Assembly (NCBI RefSeq): GCF_000166335.1
Contig: NC_014657.1
Coordinates: forward strand, 984,501-1,048,500
Direction of reading: 5' to 3'
DNA from: Caldicellulosiruptor owensensis OL
Lineage (GTDB): Bacteria; Bacillota; Thermoanaerobacteria; Caldicellulosiruptorales; Caldicellulosiruptoraceae
Length of the DNA stretch: 64,000 nucleotides
Shown: positions 43,530-56,294 of the stretch, piece by piece
Numbering within the stretch: the stretch's first letter is position 1
Layout: each line of letters begins with the position of its first letter
Made by a program: the position numbers and the translations under genes
Notes under the pieces: generated by a model
Seen by the model: only the letters and a program-made list of their open reading frames with translations
Databases searched by the model: none
Told to the model about the DNA's origin: nothing

Positions 43530-44423
43530 ATGTTTGCAGATGCTCATAATGATACTTTAACTACTGCATTTTTAAAAGGTGAAAATCTTTTTAAAAATTC
43601 CTGCCAGTTTGACTTTGAAAGAGCAAAAAGCATTGGCTTGAAACTTCAGTATATGGCAATATGGCAAGACACACGTCAAACAGGCATTGATTTTTTGAAA
43701 AATGCCTTTTATTTTTTGGATAGAATAAAAGAATACAAAATAAACAATGTGGCTTTGAGCAAAAGAATAGAAGATGGTATGATAAATATTTTACTTTCAA
43801 TTGAAGATATTTCATTTATAAATGACACATATGATATAGAAGTATTGAAACAAAAAGGGGTAAAAAGTGCAACACTTTCCTGGAATCACGAAAATAAACT
43901 TTGCGGTGGTGCATATTCAGATAAAGGTTTGACAAGTATCGGCCAAGAAGTTTTAAAAAAGCTAATTGAAGAAAACTTTATCATAGACCTTGCACACGCC
44001 TCAAAGAAGACTTTTTTTGATGTTGTAAAGCACCTAAATAAACCTTTTATTGTGAGTCATTCTAATTGTTTTAGCTTATGTCCACACCTGCGAAATCTTA
44101 CAGATGAGCAGATAAAAATTGTAAGAGATTTTAATGGTATAATAGGAATTAATTTTTATTCTCCATTTGTTAAAGATAAAGGTAAAGCTAATTTGAATGA
44201 TGTTCTAAGGCACATAGCATATATTGCAGAGCTAATTGGTACACAGTACATTTCGTTTGGGTCTGATTTTGATGGGGCAGACAAATTTCCAGAAGGCTTG
44301 AGAGATGTTGAAGATTTGCCAAATATAAAAGTGGAACTCGGAAAATTGGGGTTTTCAGAGAAAGAAATTGAGAATATTTGCTATTTAAACCTTGTGAGGT
44401 TTACAGAAAAATTTTTAAAATGA
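43530..44423 (+). CDS. Membrane-dipeptidase family (M19) zinc peptidase
   Basis: A cytosolic dipeptidase of the renal dipeptidase family. Zinc ligands are in DAHNDTL near the N-terminus, IEDIS, VSHSNC and the C-terminal FGSDFDG. No signal peptide is seen, so bacterial use is likely on imported or turnover dipeptides. It is 297 residues, at the short end of the family. It lies 28 nt after the MBL gene and ends the metY unit. Confidence 0.9.
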   Translation: MFADAHNDTLTTAFLKGENLFKNSCQFDFERAKSIGLKLQYMAIWQDTRQTGIDFLKNAFYFLDRIKEYKINNVALSKRIEDGMINILLSIEDISFINDTYDIEVLKQKGVKSATLSWNHENKLCGGAYSDKGLTSIGQEVLKKLIEENFIIDLAHASKKTFFDVVKHLNKPFIVSHSNCFSLCPHLRNLTDEQIKIVRDFNGIIGINFYSPFVKDKGKANLNDVLRHIAYIAELIGTQYISFGSDFDGADKFPEGLRDVEDLPNIKVELGKLGFSEKEIENICYLNLVRFTEKFLK

Positions 44424-44486
44424 AATTTTAGCAGCTGCATCTTGCGTTTTTGATTAAAAAATTCTCAGTTTTATGTACCAGTACTA

Positions 44487-44515
44487 TTGAAAAATGCATA
44501 TAAATATGATATAGT
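44487..44515 (+). promoter_or_regulatory. Promoter for the aminotransferase gene
   Basis: TTGAAA (44487-44492) and TATAGT (44510-44515) with a 17-bp spacer, 38 bp before the ATG. Confidence 0.6.
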
Positions 44516-44552
44516 ATTGCAAAAATGATTTGAAGGAGAGAAGCAATAAAAA

Positions 44553-45746
44553 ATGAAATATTCTCAAAAGGCACTGAATATTTCAGCGTCACCAACACTT
44601 GCCATCGATAGTCTTGCAAAAAAGTTAAAAGAAGCTGGTGAAAACGTAATTGGATTTGGTGCTGGTGAGCCTGATTTTGATACTCCGGATAATATTAAGT
44701 ATGCTGCAATTTCAGCTATTGTAAAAGGGTATACAAAATACACACCAGTTGCGGGGATTAGCTGTTTAAAAGAAGCTGTTGCAAAGTATTACAAGGAGAA
44801 TTATGCAGTAGATTATTCTCCAGATGAAGTAGTTGTTTCAAATGGTGCAAAGCATGCACTTATGAACGTCTTTTTTGCACTTTTAAACGAGGGTGATGAG
44901 GTACTTTTACCATCTCCATATTGGGTTACATATCCTGAGCTTATAAAGCTTGCAGGTGGGAAGGTAGTTGTTGTTCCAACAACAAAAGAAAAGAGTTACA
45001 AAATAACAGTATCTGATATTGAAAAGTATACTACCTCAAAAACAAAGGCACTTGTATTAAATTCACCTTCAAATCCCACCGGTATGGTCTATGCATATGA
45101 AGAGCTCAAACAAATTGTTGAATTTTGTATTGAAAGGGAAATATTTATTATTTCTGATGAAATATATGATAAATTGATTTATGATGGTAAAAAGCATGTA
45201 TCAGCGGCATCAATAAGTGAAAAAGCAAAAGAGTTTGTAGTTGTTGTAAACGGTGTTTCAAAATCATATGCGATGACAGGATGGAGAATTGGTTATACCC
45301 TTTCAAACAAGGAACTTGCAAAGATTATGTCAAACCTTCAGAGCCACACAACCTCAAACCCAAATTCAATTGCTCAGTACGCTGCGTATGAAGCACTGGT
45401 AGGTCCACAGGATAGCGTAAAAAAGATGATATGCGAATTTGAAAAGAGAAGAGACTTAATTTATAGCCTTGTAAATGAAATCAAGTTTTTGTCTGCACTA
45501 AAACCCGAAGGTGCATTTTATATTTGGGTTGACATATCAGCTACTGTTGGGAAAAGGTTCGAAGACAAATTAATAGACTCGGCAAACACGTTTGCAAAAC
45601 TTCTTTTAGAGAATGAAAAGGTGGCTGTGGTTCCAAGTGAAGGATTTGGGATGGAAAATCATGTAAGACTTTCATATGCAACATCTGAGGGGAATATAAG
45701 AGAAGGGCTTGAAAGAATCAAGAGGTTTGTTGAAAAACTAAGTTAG
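44553..45746 (+). CDS. aspC: Aspartate aminotransferase (class I, subgroup I-gamma)
   Basis: A PLP-dependent transaminase that interconverts aspartate and oxaloacetate with glutamate/2-oxoglutarate. Lys237 in VSKSYAMTGWRIGY binds PLP; NSPSNPTGMVY, SDEIYDKLIY and the C-terminal HVRLSYA arginine complete the site. It is 397 residues long. AAGGAGAG lies upstream. Prephenate or other amino acids may also be substrates in this subgroup. Confidence 0.92.
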   Translation: MKYSQKALNISASPTLAIDSLAKKLKEAGENVIGFGAGEPDFDTPDNIKYAAISAIVKGYTKYTPVAGISCLKEAVAKYYKENYAVDYSPDEVVVSNGAKHALMNVFFALLNEGDEVLLPSPYWVTYPELIKLAGGKVVVVPTTKEKSYKITVSDIEKYTTSKTKALVLNSPSNPTGMVYAYEELKQIVEFCIEREIFIISDEIYDKLIYDGKKHVSAASISEKAKEFVVVVNGVSKSYAMTGWRIGYTLSNKELAKIMSNLQSHTTSNPNSIAQYAAYEALVGPQDSVKKMICEFEKRRDLIYSLVNEIKFLSALKPEGAFYIWVDISATVGKRFEDKLIDSANTFAKLLLENEKVAVVPSEGFGMENHVRLSYATSEGNIREGLERIKRFVEKLS

Positions 45747-45800
45747 TAGTATAATATATGGTATCAAATGCTAATTGACAGAATGGGGATGTGAAATAAG

Positions 45801-47231
45801 GTGAACGATATTTATGAGACACCACTAAATTCAAGATATGCGAGCGATGAGATGAAGAGACTTTTTTCAAACGATACACGTTTTAAACTTTGGCGCAAAC
45901 TTTGGATTGCACTGGCAGAGGCACAAAAAGAGCTTGGTCTTGATATTACAGATGAGCAGATTGAAGAGATGAAAAGATATGCAGAGGATATAAACTATGA
46001 GGTAGCAAGACAAAAGGAGAAAGAACTTAGGCACGATGTGATGGCGCATATCCATGCGTTTGGCGAGCAGGCCAAAAAGGCAAGACCAATAATTCATCTT
46101 GGTGCAACAAGCTGTTTTGTTACAGACAATGCAGATATTATCATTATGTATGAAGCATTAAAACTTATCAGAAAAAAACTTGTAAACTGCATAAAGGTTT
46201 TGTCCGACTTTGCTCTAAAGTATAAAGATATGCCTACACTTGGATTTACGCATTTTCAGCCTGCACAGCTGACAACTGTTGGCAAAAGAGCTATGCTCTG
46301 GGTTCAGGATTTGGTTATGGATTTAGAGTTTTTAGAGTATGTTTTAGACCATACTTATCTGAGAGGAGTCAAGGGAACAACTGGTACTCAAGCAAGCTTT
46401 ATGGCACTTTTTAATGGTGATGAAGAAAAGGTAAAGATGCTTGACAAGCTTGTATGCAAAAAGATGGGGTTTGAAAAAAGTTTTCCACTAACATCACAAA
46501 CGTATCCCAGAAAATATGATTTTTTGGTCTTGTCGGTTTTAGCTTCAATTGCACAGAGCAGTTACAAGTTTGCAAACGATATAAGACTTTTACAGCATTT
46601 GAAGGAAATTGAAGAACCATTTGAAAAAACTCAAGTTGGTTCATCTGCAATGGCCTATAAGCGAAATCCAATGAGAAGTGAAAGGATATGTGCCTTAGCA
46701 AGATATGTTATGGTGAATATTCAAAATCCACTGTTTACAGCATCTGTTCAGTGGCTTGAAAGGACGTTAGATGACTCAGCAAACAGAAGAATATCAATTC
46801 CGGAAGCGTTTTTAGCAGTGGATAGCATTTTAAATCTTTATCACAATGTTGCAAGTGGGCTTGTTGTGTATGAAAAGATGATAGAAAGGCATATACAAAG
46901 TGAGCTTCCTTTTATGGCAACAGAAAATATATTGATGGAAGCTGTAAAGCGTGGCGGTGACAGGCAGGATTTGCACGAGAGAATAAGAAAGTATTCCATG
47001 GAAGCAGGAAGAAATGTCAAAGAGTTTGGGAAAGAAAATAATCTTATAGAACTTATTTCAAATGACCCAAGTTTTAAACTTTCAAAAGAAGAAATTGAAG
47101 CTATTTTAGACCCCAAAAAATTTGTGGGAAGGGCTCCTTCACAAGTACAAGAATACTATGATGAGTATGTAAAGCCTATATTGGAGAGGTATAAAGATGA
47201 ACTTGGCTTTGAGTCTCAAGTGAACCTATAA
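45801..47231 (+). CDS. purB: Adenylosuccinate lyase
   Basis: It carries out two fumarate eliminations in purine synthesis (SAICAR to AICAR; adenylosuccinate to AMP). Family blocks are [17 protein letters not shown], the mobile loop [17 protein letters not shown] with catalytic Ser, and [10 protein letters not shown]. It is 476 residues long with a GTG start and ATAAGGTG context. A terminator follows, shared with the convergent reverse gyrase gene. Confidence 0.95.
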   Translation: MNDIYETPLNSRYASDEMKRLFSNDTRFKLWRKLWIALAEAQKELGLDITDEQIEEMKRYAEDINYEVARQKEKELRHDVMAHIHAFGEQAKKARPIIHLGATSCFVTDNADIIIMYEALKLIRKKLVNCIKVLSDFALKYKDMPTLGFTHFQPAQLTTVGKRAMLWVQDLVMDLEFLEYVLDHTYLRGVKGTTGTQASFMALFNGDEEKVKMLDKLVCKKMGFEKSFPLTSQTYPRKYDFLVLSVLASIAQSSYKFANDIRLLQHLKEIEEPFEKTQVGSSAMAYKRNPMRSERICALARYVMVNIQNPLFTASVQWLERTLDDSANRRISIPEAFLAVDSILNLYHNVASGLVVYEKMIERHIQSELPFMATENILMEAVKRGGDRQDLHERIRKYSMEAGRNVKEFGKENNLIELISNDPSFKLSKEEIEAILDPKKFVGRAPSQVQEYYDEYVKPILERYKDELGFESQVNL

Positions 47232-47241
47232 GAAGTGGAAA

Positions 47242-47263
47242 GGGGGCAAAAAGCCCCCAATTT
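47242..47263. terminator. Bidirectional terminator between purB and reverse gyrase
   Basis: GGGGGC-AAAAA-GCCCCC followed by AATTTTGTTTTT on the plus strand and by CCTTTTCC on the minus strand. Confidence 0.8.
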
Positions 47264-47274
47264 TGTTTTTGGAG

Positions 47275-50643
<3,369 letters not shown>

Positions 50644-50740
50644 CCAGCACTCCTCCTGTTTTTTTAAGATTTTAATTAGCTCTTCTATTTTTCAATAATA
50701 CTAAGTGGAACAGCAAAATTCAATACTGCAAAAAAAATAA

Positions 50741-50774
50741 GCTGCCCAAAACACAAATACTGTTTTGTGGCAGC
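50741..50774 (-). terminator. Terminator of the asd-dapA-dapB-ACT operon
   Basis: GCTGCC and GGCAGC with an inner AAAACA/TGTTTT stem; on the minus strand it is followed by TTATTTTTTTT. Confidence 0.8.
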
Positions 50775-50786
50775 ATGTAGGTAAGT

Positions 50787-51254
50787 TTATTTTAAATCAA
50801 ACCTTTCTTTTATAATCTGAACAGCTTTTTCCTCGTCTTTCTGGTCAATCAAATATGATATGTCAACCTCACTTGTTGTTACCATCTTAAGTTCAACACC
50901 TGCTTCAGCTAAAGTGGTGAAAAGTGATGCTGCAACGCCGGGAATGTCTTTCATTGCCTCACCAAAGATAGAAAGCTTGCTCAAGCCCGATACGATATCA
51001 ATTCTCAGGTGAGGAATCTCTTTTTTGAACTTGCTGAGTGCTGATATTGCCTTTGGTACATTTTCTTCGTCAAGGCTAAATGATAAATTTATACTTCCTT
51101 TATAGGGTGCAGTTTGGCTTATCATATCAATATTTATTCCATGGTTTGCCACTTCATTAAAAATGGAGGCTATTAGGTCAATTTTGTTAGGAACATTGTC
51201 AAGGCTTATCATGGCAACGTTCTGGGTGACATTTAAATTTGTCACAGGCTTCAA
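50787..51254 (-). CDS. Stand-alone tandem ACT-domain protein, aspartokinase regulatory-domain-like
   Basis: A 155-residue protein with two ACT domains (VAMISLDNVPNKIDLIASIFNEVANHGINIDMISQ; LSIFGEAMKDIPGVAASLFTTLAEAGVELKMVTTSEVDISYLI). The second closely resembles the C-terminal allosteric domain of aspartate kinase, but no kinase domain is present. It ends the asd-dapA-dapB operon. It may be a lysine/threonine-sensing partner of a separate kinase, or the product of a split kinase gene with an internal start fixed as a gene. The start is TTG 51254 or GTG 51248; the preceding ribosome site is weak. Confidence 0.85.
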   Translation of the reverse strand: MKPVTNLNVTQNVAMISLDNVPNKIDLIASIFNEVANHGINIDMISQTAPYKGSINLSFSLDEENVPKAISALSKFKKEIPHLRIDIVSGLSKLSIFGEAMKDIPGVAASLFTTLAEAGVELKMVTTSEVDISYLIDQKDEEKAVQIIKERFDLK

Positions 51255-51266
51255 ATTTAAAACACC

Positions 51267-52025
51267 TCACATTGAGTTAATCAAATCTTTCATATTATAT
51301 ATACCCGGATTTTTACCTAACATAAACATTGCAGCTTTAATTGCTCCGTTTGCAAAAATTTCTTTTGAGAGTGCTGTATGCTTTATCTCAATAATCTCAT
51401 CAGGGCCGGCAAAAATAACACTGTGTTCACCTACAATTGTTCCACCGCGTATTGATGCAATACCAATTTCATTTTGTTGTCTTTTCTTTCTTCTTGTGTG
51501 TCTATCATAGATGTACTCATAAGAATTATTTGCAATTTCATTTATTGCATCAGCAAGCATCAGGGCTGTACCAGAAGGTGAATCTATTTTCTGGTTGTGA
51601 TGTTTTTCAATGATTTCAATATCAAATGAAGGACCAAGAGCTTTATAAGCCTTTTGAATGAGCTCTGCAACAAGATTTACTCCCAAAGACATATTGGCAG
51701 ACCAGAAAATAGGAATTTGTTTTGAATATTCTAAAATTTTAACTTTCTGGTCAGATGTAAATCCTGTTGTTGCTATTACAACTGGTTTGTTTTTCTGCTT
51801 TGCAAACTCAAGAATTTTCATTGTTGCTTCAGGGAGAGAAAAGTCAATTATGACATCAAAGTTTTCTATAACTTCCTCTGGACTTTGGTAAACAGGGTAG
51901 TCAAAGTTTTTGGCTGTGTTTAAGTCAACTCCTGCAACAATCTTGATATTGTCATAATTTTTAGAGACCTTGCTCACAACCTGACCCATTTTACCATTGC
52001 AGCCATTAAGTAAGATGCTAATCAT
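51267..52025 (-). CDS. dapB: 4-hydroxy-tetrahydrodipicolinate reductase
   Basis: The second committed step to diaminopimelate and lysine, NAD(P)H dependent. The N-terminus ILLNGCNGKMGQ is the nucleotide fold; IIEKHHNQKIDSPSGTA is the catalytic signature with the His pair and Lys. It has 252 residues. It lies 37 nt after dapA and 12 nt before the ACT gene, all on the minus strand. Confidence 0.95.
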   Translation of the reverse strand: MISILLNGCNGKMGQVVSKVSKNYDNIKIVAGVDLNTAKNFDYPVYQSPEEVIENFDVIIDFSLPEATMKILEFAKQKNKPVVIATTGFTSDQKVKILEYSKQIPIFWSANMSLGVNLVAELIQKAYKALGPSFDIEIIEKHHNQKIDSPSGTALMLADAINEIANNSYEYIYDRHTRRKKRQQNEIGIASIRGGTIVGEHSVIFAGPDEIIEIKHTALSKEIFANGAIKAAMFMLGKNPGIYNMKDLINSM

Positions 52026-52062
52026 TTGTGTCTCACATCCAATCCTTGTTATTATTTTATTC

Positions 52063-52950
52063 TCATTCTTTTATCAAAATGCCATAATCAACAAGTGCTT
52101 TTTTAAGAATTTCCCTGTTCTTTTCTGTCATGGAAACAAGCGGCAATCTTGGTTTTCCAACATTAAATCCCATCATGTTCATAGCTTCTTTTACAGGAAT
52201 CGGGTTTACCTCAATAAAGAGTGCTTTAATAATAGGAAGAAGCTTTAGCTGAAGCTGTCTTGCTTTTTCAATTTCACCGTTTAAGAAATATTCAACAATG
52301 TCATGTGTTTCATCAGGTAGTATATTTGCCAGCACTGAAATAACACCTATTCCACCCACAGAGAGAATGGGTACTATCTGGTCATCATTTCCAGAATAGA
52401 TATCAATTTCAGGACAGAGCATAGCAATTTCAGCAACCTGTGTGATGTTGCCACTTGCTTCTTTTATCGCTTTTATGTTTGGCAGTGTTGCAAGTTCTTT
52501 CATGGTTTCAGGCAAGACATTTAGCCCTGTCCTTGATGGCACGTTATACACTATAACTGGAATAGAAACAGACTCGCTTATTGCTTTAAAATGTTCAATC
52601 AAACCTTTTTGTGTAGTTTTGTTGTAATATGGTGTTACATGCAAAAGACCATCTGCGCCAAGCTCCTGTGCTTTTTTGGAAAGATAAACTGCATGTTTTG
52701 TATGATTGCTACCAACACCAGCAATAACAGGTTTTCTACCAGCTACCCTGTCAATTACAAATCTGATTACTTCTAAATGTTCGTCATCTGGCATTGTTGA
52801 AGGCTCTCCAGTTGTACCACATACAATAATTGCATCTGTCTTGTGCTCTAAGTGAAAGTCAACAAGCCTTCCAAGAGTTTCAAAGTCTACACTTTCCTCG
52901 TCTTTGAAAGGTGTGACTAAGGCAACACCTGAACCTTTGAAAAGAGACAT
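52063..52950 (-). CDS. dapA: 4-hydroxy-tetrahydrodipicolinate synthase
   Basis: A class I aldolase condensing pyruvate with aspartate semialdehyde. The Schiff-base Lys163 is in AIKEASGN, Tyr135 in YNVPSRTG, and CGTTGEPSTM is the pyruvate-site block. At 295 residues it is standard. It lies between asd and dapB under the lysine riboswitch. Confidence 0.96.
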   Translation of the reverse strand: MSLFKGSGVALVTPFKDEESVDFETLGRLVDFHLEHKTDAIIVCGTTGEPSTMPDDEHLEVIRFVIDRVAGRKPVIAGVGSNHTKHAVYLSKKAQELGADGLLHVTPYYNKTTQKGLIEHFKAISESVSIPVIVYNVPSRTGLNVLPETMKELATLPNIKAIKEASGNITQVAEIAMLCPEIDIYSGNDDQIVPILSVGGIGVISVLANILPDETHDIVEYFLNGEIEKARQLQLKLLPIIKALFIEVNPIPVKEAMNMMGFNVGKPRLPLVSMTEKNREILKKALVDYGILIKE

Positions 52951-53005
52951 AGCAAATAGACCCTCCCAGTTTATTTAAACTTTTCTAATTATAACCGCTC
53001 TTAAA

Positions 53006-54007
53006 TTAACTAAAGAAATATTCTATTACCTTTTCAGCAATCTGAACAGCATTTGTTGCTGCTCCTTTTCTTATATTGTCTGCAACAACCCACAGATTAA
53101 CTCCACTTTCGACAGATTCATCTCTTCTTATTCTTCCAACATATACTTCATCTTTTCCGGAAACGTAAATTGGCATTGGATATAAAAGGTTTTCAGGATC
53201 ATCCTGTACAACAACTCCTGGAGCATTCTTTAGAATTTCTCTTAACTCTTCTAAATCAAACTGTTTTTCGAATTCTACATTTATTGATTCACTGTGACCG
53301 TTAAACACAGGTACCCTCACAGTTGTTGCAGTAATCTTTATAGAGTCGTCATGTAAAATCTTTTTTGTCTCGTTTATCATTTTCATTTCTTCTTTTGTAT
53401 ATCCGTTTTCTAAAAATACATCAATATGAGGAATAACATTTCCTGCAATTGGGTATGGAAACTTCTTTGGCGGAGCACCTTTTAATCCTTCTTCTAAATC
53501 CAAATATCCTTGATATCCTGCACCTGAAACTGCCTGGTATGTTGAGTACACAATCCTCTTTATTTTATACCTGTCATGCAGAGGTTTTAAAACAACAACT
53601 GCCTGTATTGTTGAACAGTTTGGATTTGCAATAATTCCCTTGTGCCATTTTATATCTTCGGGGTTTACCTCCGGTACAACAAGAGGAACGTCTTTTTCCA
53701 TACGCCATGCACTTGAATTGTCAATCACAATACACCCTTTCGATGCAGCAATTGGAGCAAAGTGAAGAGATGTTGAAGCGCCGGCAGAGAACAAAGCAAT
53801 GTCAATGCCCCTGTCAAATGAGTCTTCTTTTAACTCTTCAACTGTGTATTCTTTTCCCATAAACTCAACTTTTTTCCCTGCTGACCTGCTTGATGCAAAG
53901 AGGAAATATTCTTCAACCGGCAATTTTCTCTCTTCCAAGACCTTTAAAAATGTTCTTCCAACCATACCTGTTGCGCCAACTATTGCCATTCTAATTTTCT
54001 TTGACAC
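53006..54007 (-). CDS. asd: Aspartate-semialdehyde dehydrogenase
   Basis: It makes aspartate semialdehyde, precursor of lysine, threonine and methionine. The N-terminal VGATGMVGRTF binds NADP; the catalytic Cys131 is in ANPNCSTIQ; the C-terminal NGHSESINVEF and RIRRDESVESGVNLWVVADN regions fit. It is 333 residues, GTG start, with AGAGGAGG 11 nt upstream. It is the first gene behind the lysine riboswitch. Confidence 0.95.
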   Translation of the reverse strand: MSKKIRMAIVGATGMVGRTFLKVLEERKLPVEEYFLFASSRSAGKKVEFMGKEYTVEELKEDSFDRGIDIALFSAGASTSLHFAPIAASKGCIVIDNSSAWRMEKDVPLVVPEVNPEDIKWHKGIIANPNCSTIQAVVVLKPLHDRYKIKRIVYSTYQAVSGAGYQGYLDLEEGLKGAPPKKFPYPIAGNVIPHIDVFLENGYTKEEMKMINETKKILHDDSIKITATTVRVPVFNGHSESINVEFEKQFDLEELREILKNAPGVVVQDDPENLLYPMPIYVSGKDEVYVGRIRRDESVESGVNLWVVADNIRKGAATNAVQIAEKVIEYFFS

Positions 54008-54064
54008 TTTACTGTAAACCTCCTCTTCAAAAATTGAAATTGTGCTTTAATGTATTTGTAAAAC

Positions 54065-54092
54065 TAAAAAAAGCTGGTTTTCGAGCCAGCTT
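54065..54092 (-). terminator. Lysine-riboswitch-controlled terminator
   Basis: On the minus strand AAGCTGG-CTCGAAAA-CCAGCTT followed by TTTTT. It lies between the aptamer and asd and abuts the 17-bp hairpin at 54093-54133. Confidence 0.85.
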
Positions 54093-54319
54093 CTGTTAAT
54101 ATATTGTATATTAGCCATACAATATATTAACAGATAGCGCTCCACCAATTTTACAATTGGTGACAGTTGCATGGATATTCTCCATGCACCCAGGGAAGTT
54201 TCCAAGAAGAAAGAAACTCCCTTCGGCGTCTTTTCCTTTCAGCAGGTTTCATCTGTGTCTTCTTTCACATCCGCCTGCCTACTCTTAAAAGACGCGCCTC
54301 TATCTATTAATATATTATG
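54093..54319 (-). promoter_or_regulatory. Lysine riboswitch (L-box) upstream of asd
   Basis: Read on the minus strand, the region contains the lysine aptamer core: GAGGCGCG, AAGAGTA, GACGCCGAAGGGAG, CCCTGGGTGCATGG and CAACTGTCACC, flanked by a long P1 (54300-54319 with 54119-54137). Directly downstream a perfect 17-bp hairpin (54093-54109 with 54117-54133) reuses the 3-prime P1 strand, so it competes with aptamer closure. The RNA then leads into the terminator at 54065-54092. Lysine binding should lower asd-dapA-dapB-ACT transcription. Confidence 0.93.
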
Positions 54320-54345
54320 AACTATTCACTTATGGTGTTTATTTA

Positions 54346-54375
54346 ATAATACCATTAAGATTCTTTGTATGTCAA
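54346..54375 (-). promoter_or_regulatory. Promoter of the lysine operon
   Basis: On the minus strand a perfect TTGACA (54370-54375) and TATTAT (54346-54351) with an 18-bp spacer, about 30 bp upstream of the aptamer. Confidence 0.75.
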
Positions 54376-54409
54376 ATTTTTTTGAAGGGCTAAGAACTAT
54401 TTTTGGGTG

Positions 54410-54418
54410 TGATATAAT
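54410..54418 (+). promoter_or_regulatory. Extended -10 promoter upstream of ispF and the nurA-herA genes
   Basis: TGA-TATAAT at 54410-54418 without a good -35 at standard distance. It is 137 bp before ispF and faces the plus-strand cluster. Confidence 0.4.
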
Positions 54419-54554
54419 TTAAAATATGATAGTGCTAAAAAGATAATGAGAAAAAATAAAGATGAAACTGCAGGATTTTATAAAATGGACATAATTGAAC
54501 TCAAGTAATATAAAAAATGAAACATTAAAAATAATATTTGAAAGGAGAGCTCAG

Positions 54555-55028
54555 ATGTTCAAAGTAGGAATTGGCTATGATGTTCACAGATTTGCTGAGG
54601 GAAGAAAACTCATATTAGGTGGTGTTGAAATACCTTTTGAAAAGGGTCTTCTGGGGCATTCAGATGCAGATGTTTTAGTCCATGCGATAATTGACGCTAT
54701 TCTTGGTGCTATAGGCGAAAATGATATTGGAAGACTTTTTCCAGATAGCAATCCCGAGTATAAAGATATCTGTAGTTTGATTCTTCTTAAGGAGGTTGCA
54801 AGGATTTTGGAGAACAAAAATATGAAAATTGTAAATATAGATTCTACGATAGTTGCCCAAAGACCAAAAATTTCTCCCTATGCTAATGATATGAAGAATA
54901 AAATTGCAGATTGCCTAAGGATTAATTCTACTCAAGTAAATATAAAAGGAAAAACAACAGAAGGACTTGGATTCGAAGGAAGAGAAGAAGGTATTTCAGC
55001 GTATGCAGTTGTTTTAATTTGCGAATAA
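54555..55028 (+). CDS. ispF: 2-C-methyl-D-erythritol 2,4-cyclodiphosphate synthase
   Basis: This MEP-pathway enzyme forms the cyclodiphosphate intermediate of isoprenoid synthesis. The zinc ligands are in GYDVHRF and [30 protein letters not shown] is the C-terminal signature. ATG 54555 with GAAAGGAG upstream gives 157 residues; an open frame from 54495 has no ribosome site. It lies 73 nt before nurA, and may share its transcript. Confidence 0.95.
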   Translation: MFKVGIGYDVHRFAEGRKLILGGVEIPFEKGLLGHSDADVLVHAIIDAILGAIGENDIGRLFPDSNPEYKDICSLILLKEVARILENKNMKIVNIDSTIVAQRPKISPYANDMKNKIADCLRINSTQVNIKGKTTEGLGFEGREEGISAYAVVLICE

Positions 55029-55101
55029 ATGTTTGATAAAATGATAGAAGTGAGGTATAATTTAGATATATACTGACAAATAATTTTTTGGATGTGATAG
55101 T

Positions 55102-56277
55102 GTGTTAGATATTTACAGATTATCAGCACAAATTAATGAAAAGAAAGAGGTTTTAGAAAAAAATAATAAAGAATTAAAAACGCAAATTGGAAATATTATT
55201 TCTTTTTTAAATTCTGCAGACAAAGAGAAAATTCAAAATGTTTTAGCTAAAATTCCTCGCAAAGATGAAAAGAATGAGATTTTATTTTGTCTTCCTTACT
55301 ATAGCAATTATAATGAGTTTTTGAATCCAAAAAGGTGTCTTTTAAATACTCAGTATCAGGTTTTTGCAGTAGACGGTAGTAATACAGAAATAGACAGACA
55401 TATTCAAATCCCTTATTATATATTGAATATTGCCTGCATCTTTATTGAATACAATGAAAAAGATAGCAAATTTGAATATCAAACTTTTCCTTATATATAC
55501 TTCGACCAAGAGATATATTCTTCCAAAGATGAGGCTACAATTAAAAATTCTTCTGAGATATCACAAGAGCGCCAGCAGAAAGAATTTGAGATCATCTTAG
55601 AATATATAGAAAATAGTAGTAATCAGACAGATAAGCTTAAAATAGTGCTTTACGATGGAAATCTAATTGACTGGACTCAGGACAGACAAAATATCAGATT
55701 CGGTAGAAAAGCAAATTCCTCCCTGGAAAAAATATTTCTTTTAGCAGAGCAAAAAGAGATAGCTATATGTGGCTTTATTTCGTATCCCAAAAATGCTATA
55801 ATTTCTAACATTTATAGAATATTTACATGTGAAAAAACAAAGATTGGCTGTAGAGAATGTGAAAGAGAACGAAAAAGAGAATGCGAAAAGGTAGGCAGAA
55901 TAAGAGATATTATTTTATTTTCAAAGCTGGGCAAAGGAGAGCATTCCCAAGTGTTTTATACCTTGGGTAGAGCTTTTGATGAGTTTGAAAAGACAGATAT
56001 AGGATTTGTATATTTGAATACAGGTTACGAGATAGCGCGAATAGAATTTCCTCTTTACATTGCCAATAATAAAGAGTGGCTTGAAAATGTAATAGGTGCA
56101 ATTTATCATCAGTGTCAACTTGGTTTTGGTTATCCAATATCTTTGACTCATGCTCATGAATTTTCTGTTATATCTAAGGATGATAGGATTGTTGTAGAAA
56201 CTTTGATGTCAGGTTTTGAAGATAATATTGTGCACTATTCAGCAAAGAAAAACAACAAAATTCAAAAAATTGTATAA
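55102..56277 (+). CDS. nurA: NurA-family 5'-3' nuclease
   Basis: NurA is the nuclease partner of HerA in DNA end resection, known mainly from archaea and some thermophilic bacteria. The RNase H-like core shows Asp91 in FAVDGS, a second acidic strand at IVLYDGNL (Asp185), and late HAHEFS. The N-terminal 30 residues are coiled coil. A Cys cluster at 243-261 (Cys243, 250, 253 and 261) lies in a basic insert (RECERERKREC) and may bind a metal. At 391 residues it is a normal NurA. It starts a five-gene run with small gaps (17, 7, 26 and 26 nt). The start codon is GTG at 55102. Confidence 0.88.
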   Translation: MLDIYRLSAQINEKKEVLEKNNKELKTQIGNIISFLNSADKEKIQNVLAKIPRKDEKNEILFCLPYYSNYNEFLNPKRCLLNTQYQVFAVDGSNTEIDRHIQIPYYILNIACIFIEYNEKDSKFEYQTFPYIYFDQEIYSSKDEATIKNSSEISQERQQKEFEIILEYIENSSNQTDKLKIVLYDGNLIDWTQDRQNIRFGRKANSSLEKIFLLAEQKEIAICGFISYPKNAIISNIYRIFTCEKTKIGCRECERERKRECEKVGRIRDIILFSKLGKGEHSQVFYTLGRAFDEFEKTDIGFVYLNTGYEIARIEFPLYIANNKEWLENVIGAIYHQCQLGFGYPISLTHAHEFSVISKDDRIVVETLMSGFEDNIVHYSAKKNNKIQKIV

Positions 56278-56294
56278 AAGGAGTAGTATTCAAG

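Noticed and set aside
45776-45781. TTGACA upstream of purB as a -35 element
   Set aside because: No -10-like hexamer lies 16-19 bp downstream; the nearby TATAAT is upstream of it.
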